Counted from the stretch's first letter, positions 1-8,072 are shown. The stretch: 26,794 nucleotides of DNA from an uncultured Collinsella sp. (GCA_900754385.1 CAAECP010000197.1:1-26794); one strand, 5' to 3'. Notes: generated from the sequence alone by a model not told the origin. Program-made: numbers and translations.

Positions 1-21
1 GAGCTCCCCGTAGGGGAGCTC
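1..21 (+). terminator. Hairpin at window edge, probable end of an upstream terminator
   Basis: A perfect 9-bp inverted repeat (GAGCTCCCC / GGGGAGCTC, 3-nt loop) opens the window. The stem probably extends left of base 1, since the sequence continues CCGGGCTT, like the confirmed terminator at 1535. No clear T-tract follows, so the call is tentative. Confidence 0.35.
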
Positions 22-97
22 CGGGCTTCATGGGGGCACGAATGGTCCGCTCCGACCTGCAAAATCTGTGCTCACGGTGCGAATGGCGCCCCTAACC

Positions 98-126
98 TTA
101 AACTTTAGCTTGAACTTAGCTATAAT
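98..126 (+). promoter_or_regulatory. Candidate sigma-70 type promoter
   Basis: TTAAAC (98-103) and a perfect TATAAT (121-126) are separated by 17 bp. The -35 box is only a partial match; the -10 box and spacing are ideal. Transcription would start near 133, giving a leader of about 325 nt before the lipoprotein gene. Confidence 0.55.
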
Positions 127-132
127 GCGCTG

Positions 133-457
133 CGTTCCTGCCAGGCTGTGGTTGCGGACGGACGAAATGTCCATCCTAGTCCAAGACAGACGCGGTCAAA
201 GGGATCCACGTAAGCGACCGCGTGCGCGCGGCGCGATCATGGCGCGTCCTAGATGTAAGCCGCACCGTCCGTTCTACTTTCTTTGGGGCAATACCGCCTC
301 GCGGGCGAGCGGGCCAGTCGTGAAGGTGGCTACGGCCTCCCGAGCAAACACCCCGGTGCGCAAGTGTGGGGTCAAATACCAGGTCAGCTGGTGGGAACAA
401 CCCGTTATTCCGCGCAACGCACGGATTGTATACGACACAGAAGGCAGGGTAGTGGAC
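133..457 (+). promoter_or_regulatory. Long GC-rich leader with nested helices (possible structured RNA)
   Basis: Between the promoter and the lipoprotein gene there is no convincing gene. Complementary segments nest as in a structured RNA: GCGGACGG (154-161) with CCGTCCGT (265-272); ATC-CTAG (173-179) with CTAGAT (249-254), one bulge; ACGCGGTC (190-197) with GACCGCGT (216-223), perfect; and a CGCG hairpin (232-235/243-246). The remainder to 457 is GC-rich with further short stems. No known riboswitch, T-box, tmRNA, RNase P or 6S hallmark was recognised. The reading frame is open through this stretch, but the lipobox of the next gene argues against translation from here. Confidence 0.35.
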
Positions 458-1468
458 ATGGTGAGGGGCAGCTTGATGCACGCGGCTCGGTTAGGTGCTG
501 GGACCGCGGCGGTCATTGCCGTATTGGGCTTGAGCGGATGCGCGTTCAATCCACTGTCCACGTTCACGACACCCACGATTGATCAGATCGAGCGCGAGAC
601 CGTCACGCCGGCGGTGTCGGACGATGCCCTGGTCACTCCCGGTACCCTGACGGTTGCCCTCGATACCTCCGATGCTCCGCAGGCCATGCAGGGCGCCGAT
701 GGCAACCTTACGGGCTACGCGGTCGACGCTGCCCGCGCCCTTGCAAGCCGTATGGGCCTTAAGGTTGCCTTCGTCGATGCGTCTTCTGCCGATTCCGCGC
801 TTGGCGACAAAAAGGCCGACATCTTCATTGGCGACATCAATTCCACGGATAGCGACATCAGCACGCTCGGTACTTGCCTGTACGACGCTGCGGCAGTGTT
901 CGGAAAGACGAGCGACGGCGAGTCGCTGAGCGTTTCCACCGAAACGCTTAACACCGCTACCCTGGGCGTTCAGACCTCCTCGGCCTCGCAGGAAGCGCTC
1001 GCCAAGCAGAGCATCACGGCCAACCAAAAGACCTTCTCCAACATCAACGAGTGCTTTGAGGCGCTCGAGTCCGGCGAGATCGACTACGTGATTTGCGACT
1101 CCACGGCCGGCGGCTACCTTGCGCGCCTGATGAGCCAGATCTCTTACGTCGGCGCGCTCGAGACGCCCTCGACGCTCGGCGTCGCGGGCCTTGCGGCCAA
1201 CGACGAGCTGTGCCACGCCGTGAGCGATGCCCTCGACGGTATCACGGTCGATGGCACGCTCGAGGCGGTCCACTCCGTCTGGTACGGCACGATGCCCTAT
1301 GACCTCACCACCAAGACGGTCTCGGGCGCCGACGTGCAGTCGACCGATACCGGATCTAGCGAGTCCGCATCCTCCGATTCGAGCAGCGAGGGTGCGACCT
1401 CCGAGGATAAATCGTCCAGCCAGGAGGGCACTATCACCGACGACGACATTAACAAGCTCAATAGCTAG
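458..1468 (+). CDS. Solute-binding lipoprotein, amino-acid-binding type (SBP_bac_3-like)
   Basis: Predicted 336-residue lipoprotein. From the chosen ATG the N-terminus has Arg residues, a hydrophobic stretch and a lipobox LSGC with the lipidated Cys at residue 28, so the mature protein would be anchored to the outer face of the membrane. The body (about residues 60-300) resembles family 3 periplasmic binding proteins: a start of the type GTLTVALDTSDAP, then GNLTGYAVDAARALASRMG, KADIFIGDI and CFEALESGEIDYVICDS. The last 40 or so residues are Ser/Asp/Glu-rich and probably disordered. The start is uncertain: ATG 458 follows AAGGCAGGG, while ATG 476 follows GAGGGG at good spacing; both keep the signal peptide. 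No ABC permease or ATPase gene is nearby, so the partner and ligand are unknown. Polar amino acids are the family's usual ligands. Confidence 0.75.
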   Translation: MVRGSLMHAARLGAGTAAVIAVLGLSGCAFNPLSTFTTPTIDQIERETVTPAVSDDALVTPGTLTVALDTSDAPQAMQGADGNLTGYAVDAARALASRMGLKVAFVDASSADSALGDKKADIFIGDINSTDSDISTLGTCLYDAAAVFGKTSDGESLSVSTETLNTATLGVQTSSASQEALAKQSITANQKTFSNINECFEALESGEIDYVICDSTAGGYLARLMSQISYVGALETPSTLGVAGLAANDELCHAVSDALDGITVDGTLEAVHSVWYGTMPYDLTTKTVSGADVQSTDTGSSESASSDSSSEGATSEDKSSSQEGTITDDDINKLNS

Positions 1469-1534
1469 TTATTGCTAGGGGTGGCGTCTCCTATGCGCTA
1501 GGAGAGATGCCTCTTCACGGTTTCAACACGCACT

Positions 1535-1568
1535 GCCGGGCTTCCCCGATGGGGGAGCCCGGCTTTTT
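1535..1568 (+). terminator. Rho-independent terminator of the lipoprotein gene
   Basis: GC-rich stem GCCGGGCT...CCCC / GGGG-AGCCCGGC with a GATG-type loop, followed by TTTTT. It lies 66 bases after the stop codon. Confidence 0.85.
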
Positions 1569-1640
1569 CATCCCAATAAAACCAGCAGGTCAAAGCCAAT
1601 TTTCGGGACCAAATACAAAGTCGTCGTCGCCCTCCTATAG

Positions 1641-1664
1641 CGCACTTTGCCACAGAAAAGTGCG
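1641..1664 (+). other. 8-bp hairpin in the gap upstream of hpf
   Basis: CGCACTTT (1641-1648) pairs perfectly with AAAGTGCG (1657-1664) across an 8-nt loop. The gap 1469-1785 otherwise holds only the terminator at 1535 and no convincing promoter; a weak extended -10-like TGATTAAAT lies at 1719-1727. The role of the hairpin is unknown; it could be regulatory for hpf. Confidence 0.35.
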
Positions 1665-1785
1665 AGACTTCGGTATGCGGTACCAAGCAATCGTTATTCG
1701 GGTCTTTAGGAATCCGCGTGATTAAATGCACGGCAATGGGTACATAGCCAGTACAGTAAGTCCCCGAGGCAGATTGGAGCCACGT

Positions 1786-2370
1786 ATGGATATCAAGGTT
1801 TCTGGACGCAAGACGACGGTAACCGATGCTCTGCGTGCGCATGTGGATGAGAAGATCGGCGAGGCGCTCAAGGTTTTCGATATCGAGCCCATGACGGTCG
1901 ACGTTGTACTTCGCTATGAGAAGAACCCCTCGAACCCCAACCCGGCAATCGTCGAGGTCACGGTTCGTGCCCGCGGTTCGGTGATTCGCGTTGCCGAGCA
2001 CGGTGCAGATATGTACGCCGCCATCGACCTCTCCGCCGATAAGGTCACCCGCCAGCTGCGCAAGTTCAAGACCAAGGTCGTGGACAACCGCCAGGGCGGT
2101 GCCAACGCCGCGGATGTCGTGCCGGTCGAGCGCGTCGAGGATCTGGCCGACCTGCTGCTGCCCGAGGAGGAGGACGACCTGCTCGTCCGCGAGAAGGTCA
2201 TCGACGTCACCCCGATGACTGAGGAGCAGGCGCTGGTGCAGACCGATCTGCTCGGCCACGACTTCTACGTGTTCGAGAACGCGACGACTGGCCTCATCAA
2301 TGTGGTGTATCACCGTAAGAATGGTGGATATGGCATCATCAAGCCCCGCATCGAAACACTTGACGAGTAA
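1786..2370 (+). CDS. hpf: Ribosome hibernation promoting factor, long form
   Basis: 194 residues, the length of the long HPF class. The N-terminal HPF/RaiA domain (about residues 1-105) starts MDIKVSGRKTTVTDALRAHV and has the beta-alpha-beta-beta-beta-alpha pattern, with a basic stretch KVTRQLRKFKTKV near its end. The C-terminal dimerisation domain (about 135-190) carries the typical segment LLGHDFYVFENATTGLINVV and a final GYGIIKP. In this family the N-domain sits in the decoding centre of the 30S subunit and the C-domain joins two ribosomes into a silent 100S dimer, protecting them in stationary phase. ATG 1786 is chosen because GGAG lies 6 bases upstream; an in-frame ATG at 1726 has no ribosome site and would add residues unlike the family. 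Single-gene unit with its own terminator. Confidence 0.93.
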   Translation: MDIKVSGRKTTVTDALRAHVDEKIGEALKVFDIEPMTVDVVLRYEKNPSNPNPAIVEVTVRARGSVIRVAEHGADMYAAIDLSADKVTRQLRKFKTKVVDNRQGGANAADVVPVERVEDLADLLLPEEEDDLLVREKVIDVTPMTEEQALVQTDLLGHDFYVFENATTGLINVVYHRKNGGYGIIKPRIETLDE

Positions 2371-2399
2371 AATACGTTAACTTGCATGAGTTAACGGTT

Positions 2400-2431
2400 G
2401 GCGGCCATCCCATGCGGATGGCCGCCTTTTT
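2400..2431 (+). terminator. Rho-independent terminator of hpf
   Basis: 11-bp perfect stem GGCGGCCATCC / GGATGGCCGCC, loop CATGC, then TTTTT. A smaller perfect hairpin (CGTTAAC 2375-2381 with GTTAACG 2390-2396) directly precedes it. The downstream gene's ribosome site begins only 5 bases after the T-tract. Confidence 0.9.
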
Positions 2432-2449
2432 ACGTAAGGAGTCGCTTTG

Positions 2450-3403
2450 ATGGACAAGGCTGCATCTACCGGCCATTCTGACCGCTGCCGCATCGTCGTC
2501 GATACCTGCTGCGACTTTAGCCCCGAGGTCGCCGCGAACCTCGATGTCGATATCCTGGGTTTCCCCTTCATTATCGATGGCGAGGAGCGCACAGACGACA
2601 TCTGGTCGAGCATGAGCCCTAAGGAGTTCTACGACCGCATGCGCGCCGGTGCCCGCGTGTCCACCTCGGCTGTGTCGCTCGGTCGCTATATCGAGTTTTT
2701 TACCGAGTGCGCCAAAGAGGGCACGCCCACGGTCTACCTGTGCTTTACCTCGGCGCTGTCGTCGAGCTACAACTCCGCGTGCCAGGCGGCGGACGCCGTG
2801 CGCGCCGAGTATCCCAACTTTGAGCTCTACGTGGTCGACAACGCTCTGCCCTGCGCGACCGGCGCGCTCTTGGCGCTCGAGGCCGTGCGCCAGCGTTCGG
2901 CGGGACTGACCGCCAAGCAGCTGGTCGATTGGGCAAACGAGGCAAAGACCTACGTCCACGGCTACTTTACGCTCGAGAGCTTCGACGCACTGGCTGCCGG
3001 CGGCCGCATTCCGCCCGCGGCGGCGCAGCTCACGGCAAAGCTCGATGTCAAGCCCGAGCTCTCCTACGACCTTGCCGGCTCGCTGTCGCTGATCGGTGTC
3101 AACCGCGGCCGCAAGAAGGCGCTCAAGTCCATCCTCAAGTCGTTCCGCGAGAACTACGTGCCCGACCGCACCATGCCCATCGCCATCATGACGGCCGATG
3201 CCGAAAAGGACGGCGACTGGCTCGAGGCCGCCATCCGCAAGGAGGAAGGCTGCGCCGACGTCACCATCATCCGTAGTTCCGTCGGTCCTACCATCGGCTC
3301 GCACGTGGGTCCCGGCATGGTGGCTTGCGCGTTTTGGGGCAAGAATCGCGCCGAGAAAGCCTCGCTTTCCGACCGCATCGCGCGTCGTGTGCGCGGTGAG
3401 TAG
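2450..3403 (+). CDS. DegV family fatty-acid-binding protein
   Basis: 317 residues. The two-domain DegV fold is visible by its signatures: IVVDTCCDFSPEVA near the N-terminus, then CFTSALSSSYNSACQAA, VVDNALPCATGALLALEAV, the segment LESFDALAAGGRIPPAAAQL and, near the C-terminus, SVGPTIGSHVGPGMVACAFWG. Family members bind a fatty acid; Firmicute relatives (FakB) present it to the kinase FakA. No FakA-like gene is in this window, so the partner is not identified. The start is ATG 2450 with AAGGAG 8 bases upstream. It stands alone between the hpf terminator and the next cluster, 98 bases from the following gene. The annotation is sound at family level; the physiological ligand is inferred. Confidence 0.9.
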   Translation: MDKAASTGHSDRCRIVVDTCCDFSPEVAANLDVDILGFPFIIDGEERTDDIWSSMSPKEFYDRMRAGARVSTSAVSLGRYIEFFTECAKEGTPTVYLCFTSALSSSYNSACQAADAVRAEYPNFELYVVDNALPCATGALLALEAVRQRSAGLTAKQLVDWANEAKTYVHGYFTLESFDALAAGGRIPPAAAQLTAKLDVKPELSYDLAGSLSLIGVNRGRKKALKSILKSFRENYVPDRTMPIAIMTADAEKDGDWLEAAIRKEEGCADVTIIRSSVGPTIGSHVGPGMVACAFWGKNRAEKASLSDRIARRVRGE

Positions 3404-3501
3404 ACAGGCGCTGCGGCTGCAAGTGCCCTCAAGTCACGGCCGAAACGCTGGCACCGAGTATTTAACCTGGTAACAACACCCAACCCAAAAGGAAAGGTTT
3501 C

Positions 3502-4581
3502 ATGGCAAACAAGCTCTCCGTCGCATTTATCGGCACCGGAATCATGGGTGCCCCCATCGCCGGCCACATCCTGGACGCCGGCTATCCCGTCACGGTCAAC
3601 AACCGCACCAAGTCCAAGGCCGCCGCGCTTATCGAGCGCGGCGCTGTCTGGGCCGATACGCCGGCAGATGCCGTGGCGAACGCCGACGTCGTCTTTACCA
3701 TGGTGGGCTATCCCTCCGAGGTCGAGGAGCTCTACCTGGCGGGCGACGGCCTGCTCGCGTGCACTAAGCCCGGCGCGGTCTTGATCGACCTCACCACGAG
3801 CTCGCCCGAGCTCGCCCGTGACATTGCCGAGGCCGCCCAGGTTTCTGGTCGCATGGCGTTTGACTGCCCTGTCACCGGCGGCGAGTCGGGTGCTATCGCC
3901 GGCACGCTCACGGCTATCGTGGGCGCTACCGAGAACGACATCGCGCCGGTCCGCGATATCCTTTCCACCTTTGCGGCAAACATCTGCTGCTTCGACGGCG
4001 CCGGCAAGGGCCAGGCTGCCAAGCTCGCCAACCAGGTGTCGCTGGGCGCCTGCATGGTCGGCATGGCCGATGCGCTGGCATTTGCCGAGCTGAGCGGCCT
4101 TGACCTGGAGAAGACCCGTCAGATGATCCTGGGCGGCACCGGTAAGTCCGGCGCCATGGAGAGCCTGGCGCCCAAGGCGCTCGACGGCGACTACAAGCCC
4201 GGCTTTATGGTCGAGCACTTCATTAAGGACCTGCGCCTGGCGCTCGCTTACGCCGACGACCGCGAGCTCGCGCTGCCCGGCGCCGACGTCGCCTTTACGC
4301 TCTACGACATGCTCGATGCCATCGGTGGCGCCAAGCTGGGCACCCAGGCCATCACGGTCCTCTACAAGGAGGAGGCCGACGCCATCGCCGCCGGTCTGGA
4401 CTGGTCGCAGTATCGTCCCGAGGAGCACGGTGCTCACGAGGAAGGCTGCGGTTGCGGCGAGCGTGGCGACGACCACGAGTGCGGTTGTGGACACCACCAT
4501 GGCGAGGACCACGAGTGCTGCGGCGGTCACGGTCATGACGACGGCCACGAGTGCTGCTGCGGCCACCATCACGGGGAGTAG
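3502..4581 (+). CDS. 3-hydroxyisobutyrate dehydrogenase-family reductase with Cys/His-rich tail
   Basis: 359 residues; the family usually has about 290-300. Residues 1-300 are a complete beta-hydroxyacid dehydrogenase: Rossmann motif G11-T-G13-I-M-G16 for NAD(P), substrate-loop motif DCPVTGGESGAIAGT (121-135) and the catalytic Lys174 and Asn177 in AAKLANQ, followed by the all-helical C-domain with KDLRLAL. Relatives act on 3-hydroxyisobutyrate, tartronate semialdehyde or succinic semialdehyde, and the substrate cannot be told here. Residues 307-359 form an extra tail with 9 Cys and 13 His in repeats such as DHECGCGHHHGE and GHECCCGHHHGE, which looks like a metal-binding module (inference). 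First gene of a tight cluster (gaps of 5, 15 and 6 bases to the next three genes). AAAGGAAAGG precedes the ATG. Confidence 0.85.
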   Translation: MANKLSVAFIGTGIMGAPIAGHILDAGYPVTVNNRTKSKAAALIERGAVWADTPADAVANADVVFTMVGYPSEVEELYLAGDGLLACTKPGAVLIDLTTSSPELARDIAEAAQVSGRMAFDCPVTGGESGAIAGTLTAIVGATENDIAPVRDILSTFAANICCFDGAGKGQAAKLANQVSLGACMVGMADALAFAELSGLDLEKTRQMILGGTGKSGAMESLAPKALDGDYKPGFMVEHFIKDLRLALAYADDRELALPGADVAFTLYDMLDAIGGAKLGTQAITVLYKEEADAIAAGLDWSQYRPEEHGAHEEGCGCGERGDDHECGCGHHHGEDHECCGGHGHDDGHECCCGHHHGE

Positions 4582-4586
4582 CGCCT

Positions 4587-5015
4587 ATGAGCTTGACGTT
4601 CGTGGTGCTTGCGCTGGTGCTCTTTCTCTTTGCGATCTACATCGGCTTTTTGTGCGGCCAGTGGGCGTGCGAAAAGCGCGTCATCACCAAGCGCGACTAC
4701 TGGATTGCCAACTTTGCGGGAGCTGCGGCAGTCGTCCTGCTGACCTGGGTGTTCTCGCTGTTCCCGCTGGTGCAGTTTGCGCCGATCGGCTGGCTCGGCG
4801 GCTTTATCGCCGGCCTTAAGATGAGCTTTGGCGAGTCCGTCGGTCCGTGGCGCAAGCACGACGAGGTCTTTAACGTCAACAAGGCACACCGCGCCGCCGC
4901 CGACGCGGGCGATGCCGAGGAACGCCGCCGTGCGCGTCGTAATGGCGCTGCCGACCGACAGCTCATCTCGGTCACCGATGACAGCAAGGGTGCTGGCAAG
5001 CACGCTAAGAAATAG
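4587..5015 (+). CDS. Small membrane protein of unknown function
   Basis: 142 residues, no family recognised. A hydrophobic segment at about residues 3-24 is followed by CGQWACEKR, then two hydrophobic stretches (about 35-55 and 60-75) and a charged cytoplasm-like tail rich in Ala, Arg and Lys, ending GKHAKK. ATG 4587 is chosen because GGGGAG (4573-4578), which overlaps the end of the preceding coding region, is spaced 8 bases upstream; this suggests translational coupling. It lies between the dehydrogenase and the HEAT-repeat gene in an apparent four-gene operon. The real extent of the membrane segments is approximate. Confidence 0.7.
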   Translation: MSLTFVVLALVLFLFAIYIGFLCGQWACEKRVITKRDYWIANFAGAAAVVLLTWVFSLFPLVQFAPIGWLGGFIAGLKMSFGESVGPWRKHDEVFNVNKAHRAAADAGDAEERRRARRNGAADRQLISVTDDSKGAGKHAKK

Positions 5016-5030
5016 TAAAAAGAGGTAACT

Positions 5031-5729
5031 ATGGCAGAAAACAAAGACGAACAGCTCACCGACGAGGAGCTGGCACAGCTTCAGCTGGCAGAGGAGAACG
5101 AGAACGCCGTCGACCGTCTGGTCAAGGAACTCGGCTGCCCCACGCGCCGCATCCGCCAGTTTGCCGCCCGCGTGCTGCACCTGCTTGCCGAGCGCGATCC
5201 GCAGCGCGTCGTGCCCTGCGTGCCCGCGCTGATCGAGGCGCTCGACCGCCCCGAGGCTCAGACCCGCTGGGAGGCCCTCGATGCCCTGACGGCGCTCGCC
5301 ACCACCTGCCCCGAGCAGCTGGGCGATGCCTTTGAGGGTGCCGAGACCGCACTGTTCGACGAGATCTCCTCCACGCTGCGCTATGCTGCCTTCCGCCTGC
5401 TGTGCGTGTGGGGCGCCACGAGCGTCGAGCGTTCGCGCGAGGCTTGGCCCATCCTGGACGAGGCCATCCAGTGCTACCACGGCGACCTCGAGTATCGCGA
5501 TATGCTCGGTTGCCTGTACGAGTTTGGCCAGGGCGAGATTGACGCCGAGGTCGCCGAGAAGCTCGCGCTGCGCCTTAAGTTCGACGCCGAGAACGGCAAG
5601 GGCAGCTATCTCAAGGCCCGTTCGAGCGAGATTTGCGAAATGCTTGTTAAACGTTTTGGCCTGGATCTCTCCAAAAAGAAGAAGCGTGCTAGCGTTAAAA
5701 AATCTGACGACGCCGAAGACGAGGAGTAA
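5031..5729 (+). CDS. HEAT-repeat-like helical protein
   Basis: 232 residues, predicted almost wholly alpha-helical. Residues about 20-110 contain two or three HEAT-like helical pairs, for example RIRQFAARVLHLLAERDP followed by VVPCVPALIEALDRPEAQTRWEALDALTALA. The middle repeats the pattern less clearly. The C-terminus (about 210-232) is strongly charged, with KKKKRASVKK and then DDAEDEE. HEAT folds serve as protein-binding scaffolds, so a role as an adaptor is possible, but no partner is shown by the sequence. AGAGG lies 5 bases before ATG 5031. It sits 15 bases after the membrane protein and 6 bases before isocitrate dehydrogenase. Confidence 0.72.
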   Translation: MAENKDEQLTDEELAQLQLAEENENAVDRLVKELGCPTRRIRQFAARVLHLLAERDPQRVVPCVPALIEALDRPEAQTRWEALDALTALATTCPEQLGDAFEGAETALFDEISSTLRYAAFRLLCVWGATSVERSREAWPILDEAIQCYHGDLEYRDMLGCLYEFGQGEIDAEVAEKLALRLKFDAENGKGSYLKARSSEICEMLVKRFGLDLSKKKKRASVKKSDDAEDEE

Positions 5730-5735
5730 CAGATT

Positions 5736-6821
5736 ATGGCGCACGATGTAGTCCTGATTCCCGGTGACGGTATCGGTCCCGAGATTACGCAGGCCATGCG
5801 CCGCGTGGTCGAGGCCACCGGTGTCCAGATCAACTGGAACGTCCAGGAGGCCGGCGCCGGCGTCATGGACGAGTTTGGCACGCCGCTTCCCCAGCACGTG
5901 CTCGACGCGGTTGCCGAGACCAAGGTTGCCATCAAGGGGCCCATCACCACGCCGGTCGGCACGGGTTTCCGCAGCGTCAACGTGGCACTGCGCAAGCACT
6001 TCGACCTGTACGCCTGCGTGCGCCCCTGCCTGTCGCAGCCGGGCGACGGCTCGCGCTTCCGCGACGTCGACCTGGTCATCGTGCGCGAGAACACCGAGGA
6101 CCTCTACGCCGGCATCGAGTTCGATGAGGGCGCTGCCGAGGTTGAGGAGCTCTCGCAGCTTGTCGAGCGCTCGGGTCAGAAGACCTTCGCCGCTGATTCC
6201 GCCATCTCAATTAAGCCCATCTCCATCGCCAAGAGCCGCCGCATTGTGGAGTATGCCTTTGAGTATGCCCGCCGCTGCGGCCGCAAAAAGGTGACGGCCG
6301 TGCATAAGGCCAACATCATGAAGGCGACCGACGGCCTGTTCCTGCGCGTGGCGCGCGAGGTGGCCGCCAACTATCCCGATATCGAGTTCAACGACAAGAT
6401 CGTCGACGCCACCTGCATGGGTCTGGTCCAGAACCCCAACGACTTCGATGTCCTGGTGCTGCCCAACCTGTACGGCGATATCGTCAGCGACCTGTGCGCC
6501 GGCCTGGTGGGCGGCTTAGGGATGGCCCCCGGCTCCAACATCGGTGCCGACTGCGCCATCTTCGAGGCAACGCACGGCTCCGCGCCCGATATCGCTGGCC
6601 AGGATATCGCTAACCCCACGGCCGAGATTCTGTCTGCGGCTATGATGCTCGATCACCTGGGCGAGAACGATGCGGCCAATCGCATTCGCGCCGCCGTTTC
6701 TGCCACGCTCGACGAGGGTGAGCAGGTTACCGGCGACGTTCGTCGTGCCCAGACCGGCTCCGTTGAGGGTGCTGTGGGCACGCAAGCCTTTGCCGATGCC
6801 GTTATCGCGCACCTGGCCTAA
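5736..6821 (+). CDS. icd: Isocitrate dehydrogenase, NAD-dependent type
   Basis: 361 residues, a complete member of the isocitrate/isopropylmalate dehydrogenase family. [10 protein letters not shown] opens the protein; S80-x-N82-x-x-L-R-K is the isocitrate-binding loop; [10 protein letters not shown] (about 118-126) carries the catalytic Tyr; KANIMK holds a conserved Lys; and [12 protein letters not shown] supplies metal-binding Asp residues. The cofactor loop reads [17 protein letters not shown]. An Asp-Ile pair here, instead of Lys-Tyr of E. coli-type enzymes, indicates NAD+ rather than NADP+ (established family knowledge). The reaction is isocitrate to 2-oxoglutarate plus CO2, feeding glutamate synthesis. 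Isopropylmalate or homoisocitrate dehydrogenase are less likely alternatives given the S-x-N loop. The ribosome site GAGGAG overlaps the end of the preceding gene. Last gene of the cluster. Confidence 0.85.
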   Translation: MAHDVVLIPGDGIGPEITQAMRRVVEATGVQINWNVQEAGAGVMDEFGTPLPQHVLDAVAETKVAIKGPITTPVGTGFRSVNVALRKHFDLYACVRPCLSQPGDGSRFRDVDLVIVRENTEDLYAGIEFDEGAAEVEELSQLVERSGQKTFAADSAISIKPISIAKSRRIVEYAFEYARRCGRKKVTAVHKANIMKATDGLFLRVAREVAANYPDIEFNDKIVDATCMGLVQNPNDFDVLVLPNLYGDIVSDLCAGLVGGLGMAPGSNIGADCAIFEATHGSAPDIAGQDIANPTAEILSAAMMLDHLGENDAANRIRAAVSATLDEGEQVTGDVRRAQTGSVEGAVGTQAFADAVIAHLA

Positions 6822-6880
6822 GGTATGCACGCTGCAAACGCCTAAATAGTACTTAAGTGTTTGCGTATAACCTAAGAATC

Positions 6881-6914
6881 AATACGCCCGGCGCTCTGTC
6901 GGGCGTATTCTATT
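6881..6914 (+). terminator. Terminator-like hairpin after isocitrate dehydrogenase
   Basis: Perfect 10-bp stem AATACGCCCG / CGGGCGTATT with a 9-nt loop, followed by CTATT, a weak T-tract. It separates icd from the next gene on the same strand. Confidence 0.7.
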
Positions 6915-6947
6915 GCGGACTATGTTTCCTAACAAGGAGTAACTGAT

Positions 6948-8030
6948 ATGGGTCTGATTCAAAAGAAGGACGAGAAGGACGAGATCGACGGTATCCAGAT
7001 CATCGAGCGCGGCGAAGGCCCCGACGGTGATGAGGAGGAGAAGATCGATCTGGTCGCCGGTACGTCTGCCGAGCACATTGCTGCCGGCACGACCGCCGAG
7101 GAGGAGGACGCCCGCCTGGAGGCTCAGATTGCCGCGGATGCCGCTGACGAGAACCTGATGCCCGAGGAGCAAGACGAGGACGACTCCGACGAAGACGACC
7201 ATGCATCCAAGCACAAGAAGACGATGATTGCCGCCTTCGTGGTTGCAGTCGTGATCGCTGCGATGGTCGGCTTCTTTATTGGCAATGGCGGCTTTGGCGG
7301 CAAGGGCGTCGGCTCGGCGACCCTCACCGAGGACCAGCTCGATTCGACCGTGGCAAGCTACAGCTACAACGGCAAGAAGAGCGACATCACCGCGCGCGAG
7401 GCCATCGAGAGCCAGTACAGCCTCGACACCGTCAAGGATAGCGATGGCAACTACACCGCTCCGTCTGCCGACGTTATCCTGTCCTACGTGCGCAACAAGA
7501 TCCTGCTCGATGCTGCCGAGGACGAGGGCATTACCGTCTCTTCCAAGGAGATGAAGAAGTACGCCGAGGATTCCATCGGCACCTCCGACTACAAGACCAT
7601 GGCCACGCAGTACGGCGTGTCCAAGGATCAGGCCAAGCAGATTGTCCGTCAGTCCGCGACGCTGCAGAAGCTCTACAAGAAGAAGGTCGGCGACAGCTCC
7701 GCAAGCATGCCGACCGCCCCGACCGAGCCTGCTGACGGCAACGAGGAGACCGCGAGCAAGGACTACGCTGACTACATCATCAACCTTGCCGGTGACGAGT
7801 GGGATAGCGAGAAGGGCGCCTGGAAGGATGCCGACAGCACCTATGCCAAGGCCTTCGCTGACGATGCCTTTACGGCCGATAGCGCTACCTATAAGCAAGC
7901 CATGACCGCCTATTACACTGCTTATCAGCAGTATTCCTCGCAGGCTTCGAGCGCCAGCTCCAAGTGGACCGAGTATGCGAACGGCCTCTACGCCAAGGCC
8001 AACATCAGCATCTACGGCCTGTTTGCGTAA
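6948..8030 (+). CDS. Membrane-anchored SurA-N-like protein
   Basis: 360 residues. Residues 1-90 are cytoplasmic and extremely acidic, with runs such as EEQDEDDSDEDD. One membrane segment follows (about 92-114, TMIAAFVVAVVIAAMVGFF), led by Lys residues that favour an extracytoplasmic C-terminus. Residues about 125-260 resemble the N-terminal chaperone domain of SurA/PrsA-type proteins: ADVILSYVRNKILLDAAEDEGITVSS, then KKYAEDSIG and YGVSKDQAKQIVRQSATLQKLYKKKV. There is no parvulin prolyl-isomerase motif; the remainder is Ala/Tyr/Ser-rich. A role in handling secreted proteins is inferred from the domain only. AAGGAG sits upstream of ATG 6948. Flanked by terminators, so a single-gene unit. Confidence 0.72.
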   Translation: MGLIQKKDEKDEIDGIQIIERGEGPDGDEEEKIDLVAGTSAEHIAAGTTAEEEDARLEAQIAADAADENLMPEEQDEDDSDEDDHASKHKKTMIAAFVVAVVIAAMVGFFIGNGGFGGKGVGSATLTEDQLDSTVASYSYNGKKSDITAREAIESQYSLDTVKDSDGNYTAPSADVILSYVRNKILLDAAEDEGITVSSKEMKKYAEDSIGTSDYKTMATQYGVSKDQAKQIVRQSATLQKLYKKKVGDSSASMPTAPTEPADGNEETASKDYADYIINLAGDEWDSEKGAWKDADSTYAKAFADDAFTADSATYKQAMTAYYTAYQQYSSQASSASSKWTEYANGLYAKANISIYGLFA

Positions 8031-8072
8031 GGTTTGCCTGCACTACTGCGCGCTAACCGATCTACCTGATTG

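Noticed and set aside
68..457. N-terminal extension of the lipoprotein reading frame back to base 68
   Set aside because: It would bury the signal peptide and lipobox about 130 residues inside the protein and includes the promoter itself.
133..457. T-box, RNase P RNA, tmRNA or 6S RNA in the leader
   Set aside because: None of the invariant sequence blocks of these RNAs could be found.
3154..4572. Long minus-strand open frame opposite the dehydrogenase, and similar long antisense frames elsewhere (4569-5999, 11770-12849, 13965-15122, 18177-19331)
   Set aside because: GC-rich codon bias leaves antisense frames open; these translate to low-complexity sequence and lie opposite genes with clear family motifs.
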